From the NCBI RefSeq assembly GCF_023278365.1, contig NZ_CP075338.1, positions 3,410,001-3,474,000 of the forward strand: a stretch of DNA of 64,000 nucleotides. Reading direction: 5' to 3'. The notes below the pieces were generated by a model that had not been told where the DNA came from, searched no databases, and saw only the letters and a list, made by a program, of their open reading frames with translations. Source of the stretch: Epilithonimonas zeae (lineage in GTDB: Bacteria > Bacteroidota > Bacteroidia > Flavobacteriales > Weeksellaceae). Shown in pieces: positions 60,437-64,000 of the stretch. A program made the position numbers and the translations under genes. Numbering within the stretch: the stretch's first letter is position 1; every line of letters begins with the position of its first letter.

Positions 60437-61351
60437 TCAATTAAATGACTTCCGGAATTCCAAAGGAGAAATGTCCGTTTTAGCTTTAAACAATTTACTG
60501 AAAGACTGAGAGTGTTCAAATCCCAATTCATAAGCAATTTCACTTACAGAAAGTTCTGTAGTAGAAAGCTTTTCTTTAGCTTTTTGAATCAGCTTTTCGT
60601 GGATGTGTTGTTGCGTGGTTTGTCCCGTTAAAGATTTCAGTAAGCTTCCTAAATAATTAGTAGAAATATTCAGAGACTCTGCAATGTAATTGGCGGTTGG
60701 CAAACCTTTGTTGATGACTTCGTTTTTGAAATAATCTTCCAGAATATGTTCCAATTTATCCAAAATCTGATGATTGCTCTTTTTTCTGGTGATGAATTGT
60801 CTTTGGTAAAATCGTTCGCAGTAATTCAGAATCACTTCAATTTGAGAAATAATGATATTCTGTGTGAATTCATCAATTCCTGACTGATATTCGCGTTCGA
60901 TGCCTTTGAAAAGTCCAATCAACGTTTCTTCTTCTTTTTCAGAAAGAAACAACGCTTCATTAACATCATAACCGAAGAATTTATAATTGTGAATGGTCTT
61001 TGCCAAAGGCGTATTCCAGATAAAATCGGGATGAAAAGCCAAAAGAAAGCCGGACGGTTTTGTGTCGTATTTGTCAATAATCATCCTCACCAATTGTCTC
61101 GGCGCAATAAAGCACATCAGACCACCATCAAAATCATACTGGCTTTGTCCGTAATGCAATTTTCCATGGATATCACGCTTGAAACCCATAAAATACAATT
61201 CCTGAACCCAGCTGATTTCCGATTCCTCGATTTGATATTCCACCTGGCTGTAATCCACCAGACTAATCATTGGGTGTTGAGGTTGAGACAATCCGCAAAT
61301 CCTGTGAAATTCAGCAACGGTGTCAATCGTATATAATTTTCTGTTACTCAT
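60437..61351 (-). CDS. AraC family regulator (paralogue B)
   Basis: The 304-residue protein is a close paralogue of the gene at 58040-58936: a similar sensor region (CGLSQPQHPMISLVDYSQVE; KLHYGQSQYDFDGG) and a nearly identical second HTH (STTELSVSEIAYELGFEHSQSFSKLFKA, ending SPLEFRKSFN). The two may respond to different ligands but bind similar sites. It lies 49 bases downstream of the SDR gene, which starts further upstream on the same strand. Confidence 0.92.
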   Translation of the reverse strand: MSNRKLYTIDTVAEFHRICGLSQPQHPMISLVDYSQVEYQIEESEISWVQELYFMGFKRDIHGKLHYGQSQYDFDGGLMCFIAPRQLVRMIIDKYDTKPSGFLLAFHPDFIWNTPLAKTIHNYKFFGYDVNEALFLSEKEEETLIGLFKGIEREYQSGIDEFTQNIIISQIEVILNYCERFYQRQFITRKKSNHQILDKLEHILEDYFKNEVINKGLPTANYIAESLNISTNYLGSLLKSLTGQTTQQHIHEKLIQKAKEKLSTTELSVSEIAYELGFEHSQSFSKLFKAKTDISPLEFRKSFN

Positions 61352-61400
61352 AACCTAATAAGATTAAAGGCAACAATCCGAAAACTGTTGCCTTACAAAG

Positions 61401-62240
61401 TTAGTAATCTGTTGAAATACTTAATGTTTTGAAATCGGAAATTTCATTTTGAAGTGTGCTTAATTTATTAGTTGCCATTTGAAAAGCGTCGGAACCTAAA
61501 ACCAAATGAACAGGTGGATTTTCCATTGCTGCCAATTCTATCAATGCCACAGCTGCTTTTTCCGGGTCACCAGGCTGATTGCCGTTGATGTCCTGCTCGT
61601 GCGCTTTTTGAATTTGTCTGGCCGTTGCATAAGCATCAATTTCATTTTCAGGTGTGCGAAGAGAACCACCGGTTAAAAAGTCAGTTCTGAAATAACCGGG
61701 ATAAACAATGGTTGCATTCACTCCAAATTCTTTCGCTTCCGCGGCCAAAGCTTCCGTGAAACCGACAACGGCAAACTTGGTAGCGCAATAGATTCCCCAA
61801 CCGGGAAAATCTCCTGAAAGTCCGCCAATTGATGCAATGTTGATAACGAGACCATTTTTCTGTGCTCTGAGGTAAGGCATTGATTTTCTGATGACATTAA
61901 GAGAGCCGAAGACATTGGTGTCAAAATTCTGACGGCTTTCTTTATCTGTTAATTCTTCTAGAGTTCCCAATTGTCCGTAACCCGCATTATTCACGATAAC
62001 ATCCAATTGTCCGAATTTCTCAACTGTTTTAGAAATCGCTTCCGAGACCGAATTTTCATTTACCAAATCCACTTCCAATGGAAGGAAATCAGAGTTTTCT
62101 GCGCTGATGACTTTCTGTAATTCCGAAACATTTCTGGATGTTGCTGCCACAGAATAACCTTCAGCTAATAATTTTTTTACTAATGTCAGACCTAAACCTT
62201 TTGAAGCGCCAGTCACGAACCATACTTTTTTTGTACTCAT
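61401..62240 (-). CDS. Short-chain dehydrogenase/reductase
   Basis: The 279-residue SDR has the cofactor motif VTGASKGLG (about residues 8-16), NNAGYG, a serine-containing NIASIGG segment and the active-site YCATK (about residue 155). The Arg after the second beta strand (ATSRNV) suggests NADP preference. Substrate is unknown. It is the first gene of a probable minus-strand run SDR - AraC B - AKR. Confidence 0.93.
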   Translation of the reverse strand: MSTKKVWFVTGASKGLGLTLVKKLLAEGYSVAATSRNVSELQKVISAENSDFLPLEVDLVNENSVSEAISKTVEKFGQLDVIVNNAGYGQLGTLEELTDKESRQNFDTNVFGSLNVIRKSMPYLRAQKNGLVINIASIGGLSGDFPGWGIYCATKFAVVGFTEALAAEAKEFGVNATIVYPGYFRTDFLTGGSLRTPENEIDAYATARQIQKAHEQDINGNQPGDPEKAAVALIELAAMENPPVHLVLGSDAFQMATNKLSTLQNEISDFKTLSISTDY

Positions 62241-62351
62241 TTTGATTGTTTTTAAAGGGTTAATTATTTACAGTACAAAGTTGAAAAATGATGAACGGAA
62301 CGGTGTGACCAAATCAAAGATTGTTGTAGCCAAAACTACGATGACGGATTT

Positions 62352-62466
62352 TTGGGCGCCTTTTCCGTCTGTAATTTATCCTGAGCGAAGTCGAAGGACT
62401 CCAGCTTTTGTCACTCTGAGGTTCTTGAAGAGTCCGTTCAAGCCGGGGCGCAATTGTATGACGTTC
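62352..62466 (+). repeat. GGGCGCC-type structured repeat, copy 3, with inserted GAGCGAAGTCGAAG segment
   Basis: The ends are as in copy 2 (TGGGCGCCTT, GAGTCCGTTCAAGCCGGGGCGCAA), but the inner hairpin is replaced by a longer segment containing CTGAGCGAAGTCGAAGGA and GTCACTCTGAGGTTCTTG, resembling the GAGCGGAGTCGAAG repeat at 1294-1375. GGACTC and GAGTCC still pair. It lies in the 328-base gap between the divergent SDR genes, which holds no gene. Confidence 0.85.
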
Positions 62467-62568
62467 ATATTTTGCGCATAACTTTTGTTAATTCTCAAAA
62501 CAAAATAAAAATCTAAATTTACCACAGACGCAAATCATCGTTTATTAATATCAAAAATCACTTACTAA

Positions 62569-63450
62569 ATGAATCTATATACACAACCAATGTTGCGCGA
62601 AGACGCACTCAAAGATAAAGTCGCTATTGTGACTGGTGGCGGAAGCGGTCTTGGAAAAGCAATGACCAAATATTTTCTGGAACTCGGAGCGAAAGTCGTT
62701 ATCACGTCTAGAAACCTGGAAAAACTGCAGGGGACCGCAAAAGAACTGGAAGAACAAACTGGAGGAAAAGTGCTTTGTGTGGCCTGCGATGTACGCAATT
62801 GGGACGAAGTAGAAGCAATGAAAGAAGCGGCGATAAAAGAATTCGGGAGAATTGATATTCTGTTGAACAATGCTGCAGGGAATTTTATCTCGCCAACCGA
62901 AAGACTGACACATTCAGCCTTTGATTCTATTTTGGATATCGTTTTGAAAGGAACAAAAAATTGTACGCTTTCCATTGGGAAATATTGGATTGATAACAAA
63001 GTTCCGGGAACGGTTCTTAATATCGTCACGACTTATGCCTGGACGGGCTCTGCTTATGTCGTTCCATCAGCTTGTGCAAAGGCAGGCGTTTTGGCGATGA
63101 CCAGAAGTCTTGCGGTGGAGTGGGCAAAATATGGTATTCGTTTCAATGCGATTGCGCCGGGACCATTTCCTACTAAAGGAGCTTGGGACAGATTACTTCC
63201 GGGAGATTTGCAGGAGAAGTTCGATATGAAGAAGAAAGTACCGTTGAGAAGGGTTGGCGAACATCAGGAATTAGCCAATCTTGCGGCTTATCTGGTTTCC
63301 GATTATTCAGCTTATATGAATGGTGAAGTGGTGACTATTGACGGTGGCGAATGGCTGCAAGGTGCTGGCGAGTTCAATATGCTGGAGGATATTCCGCAGG
63401 AAATGTGGGATATGCTGGAAGCAATGATAAAAGCAAAAAAATCGAATTGA
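62569..63450 (+). CDS. SDR family oxidoreductase, 2,4-dienoyl-CoA reductase-like
   Basis: The 293-residue protein has VTGGGSGLGKAM (about residues 20-31), CDVRNWDEV, LLNNAAGNFISP and the AVEWAKYGIRFNAIAPGPFPT block. The position of the usual YxxxK active-site Tyr is occupied by Ser (VPSACAKAG), as in the peroxisomal DECR2 group, which uses other residues; a role in unsaturated fatty acyl-CoA breakdown fits. It is transcribed away from the SDR at 61401, and is followed by a terminator. Confidence 0.9.
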   Translation: MNLYTQPMLREDALKDKVAIVTGGGSGLGKAMTKYFLELGAKVVITSRNLEKLQGTAKELEEQTGGKVLCVACDVRNWDEVEAMKEAAIKEFGRIDILLNNAAGNFISPTERLTHSAFDSILDIVLKGTKNCTLSIGKYWIDNKVPGTVLNIVTTYAWTGSAYVVPSACAKAGVLAMTRSLAVEWAKYGIRFNAIAPGPFPTKGAWDRLLPGDLQEKFDMKKKVPLRRVGEHQELANLAAYLVSDYSAYMNGEVVTIDGGEWLQGAGEFNMLEDIPQEMWDMLEAMIKAKKSN

Positions 63451-63470
63451 TTTAAAAATAAACCTTATTT

Positions 63471-63508
63471 AATCTCAAGTTTGTAACAAATTTGAGATTT
63501 TTTTTACC
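63471..63508 (+). terminator. Terminator after the dienoyl-CoA reductase-like gene
   Basis: AATCTCAAGTTTGT and ACAAATTTGAGATT pair with one mismatch, almost no loop, and are followed by TTTTTTT. Confidence 0.87.
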
Positions 63509-63539
63509 TATTTTTAAATGTTATAAATCTTTTTACGTA

Positions 63540-64000
63540 ATGAAATTCAAACTCCCTAATTTGATTTCTGCTGTAGCGATATTTGCTTTTGTCGGCAATT
63601 CTTACGCTCAGGAATCTTCAAAGTATGATTATACAGAAGCCTTCAAACCATTTTTCTATCCTCAGACCGGAACTGAAACACGTTCGGCAAGCGGACAGCC
63701 GGGACACAAATATTGGCAGAACTCCGCCGATTATCAACTGAATGTCAGTCTTAATGAATCTAACAATGAATTAACCGGTTCGGCCGAAATTACTTATACC
63801 AACAACAGTCCGGACCAACTGGGTTTTCTTTGGTTACAACTCGACCAAAATCTTTTTGCTAAAGATTCAAGAGGTAATGCTGTAGTTCCGTTGTCAGGAA
63901 GTAGAAACGGTGCGCACGGAGAAGCATTTGATGGCGGTTACAAAATCAAATCAGTAAAATATGACGGGAAAGATGTAAAATATACCATTACAGACACCAG
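63540..64000 (+). CDS. M1 family metallopeptidase, N-terminal part (cut by window end)
   Basis: The frame starts at the ATG at 63540 and runs past the end of the window without a stop. About 153 residues are visible: a signal peptide (MKFKLPNLISAVAIFAFVGNSYAQ) and the N-terminal beta-domain typical of M1 aminopeptidases in Bacteroidota (YWQNSADYQLNVSLNESNNE, EITYTNNSPDQLGFLWLQLDQN). The catalytic HExxH domain would lie beyond the window, so the call rests on the N-terminal pattern. Confidence 0.85.
   Translation, partial: MKFKLPNLISAVAIFAFVGNSYAQESSKYDYTEAFKPFFYPQTGTETRSASGQPGHKYWQNSADYQLNVSLNESNNELTGSAEITYTNNSPDQLGFLWLQLDQNLFAKDSRGNAVVPLSGSRNGAHGEAFDGGYKIKSVKYDGKDVKYTITDT

Noticed and set aside
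1-64000. CRISPR array or prophage.
   Set aside because: Repeats are isolated palindromes separated by kilobases, without regular spacers, and no cas, integrase, capsid or tail gene was seen.

Overview
The window is a low-GC stretch of a Bacteroidota chromosome, most likely a Chryseobacterium-like member of the Flavobacteriia (Weeksellaceae). Supporting points are: a PorX-type response regulator and a secreted protein with a type IX secretion (T9SS) C-terminal sorting domain; a bacillithiol gene (bshA); a three-gene sdhC-sdhA-sdhB succinate dehydrogenase; few visible Shine-Dalgarno sequences; and promoters of the Bacteroidota type (TTG, about 18-19 bases, TAnnTTTG), seen best at two HU genes and rpsP. 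The genus is inferred from gene content and style only. No tRNA, rRNA, CRISPR array, prophage, transposase or integrase was seen.

Layout. 0-4 kb: bshA, a secreted protein, a DUF2851-type protein and a PspC-like protein. 4-14 kb: sdhBAC, rpoN, an M13 peptidase, a toxin-antitoxin pair and asnS, all on the minus strand. 14-20 kb: an accessory patch (CDP-alcohol phosphotransferase, HTH protein coupled to a membrane protein, AraC regulator, serine hydrolase) bounded by a decayed copy of the 3' end of rimM on one side and intact rimM on the other. 20-27 kb: rimM, rpsP, photolyase, nitroreductase, a Gre-type factor, trmD and NDH-2. 26-29.4 kb: a cobalamin riboswitch driving a TonB-dependent receptor and a YncE/BtuG-like surface lipoprotein. 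29-37 kb: mutY, HU, a 30-residue basic protein, ribonuclease G, porX, an L7/L12-like membrane protein, exonuclease III and a TRIC/UPF0126 channel. 37-46 kb: T9SS cargo, uvrC, a DUF2130 protein, a flippase-like protein, panD, a second HU and ribA. 46-55 kb: a cell-envelope run (DUF4292 lipoprotein, degenerate EnvC, TatA, DUF4254, lipoprotein, sugar nucleotidyltransferase, polysaccharide flippase, GH92 mannosidase). 55-64 kb: dihydroorotase, then a redox and regulator patch (azoreductase/HxlR, two paralogous AraC regulators, aldo/keto reductase, two SDRs) and the start of an M1 peptidase.

Most genes are ordinary housekeeping. The unexplained structure lies between genes: at least seven families of interspersed palindromic elements. 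One has variable inner hairpins and compensatory base changes in its outer stem, one occurs as two inverted copies, and a nested inverted repeat lies between an AraC gene and an aldo/keto reductase. Together with the rimM 3' remnant and the riboswitch-controlled uptake pair, these are the best targets for a second look.
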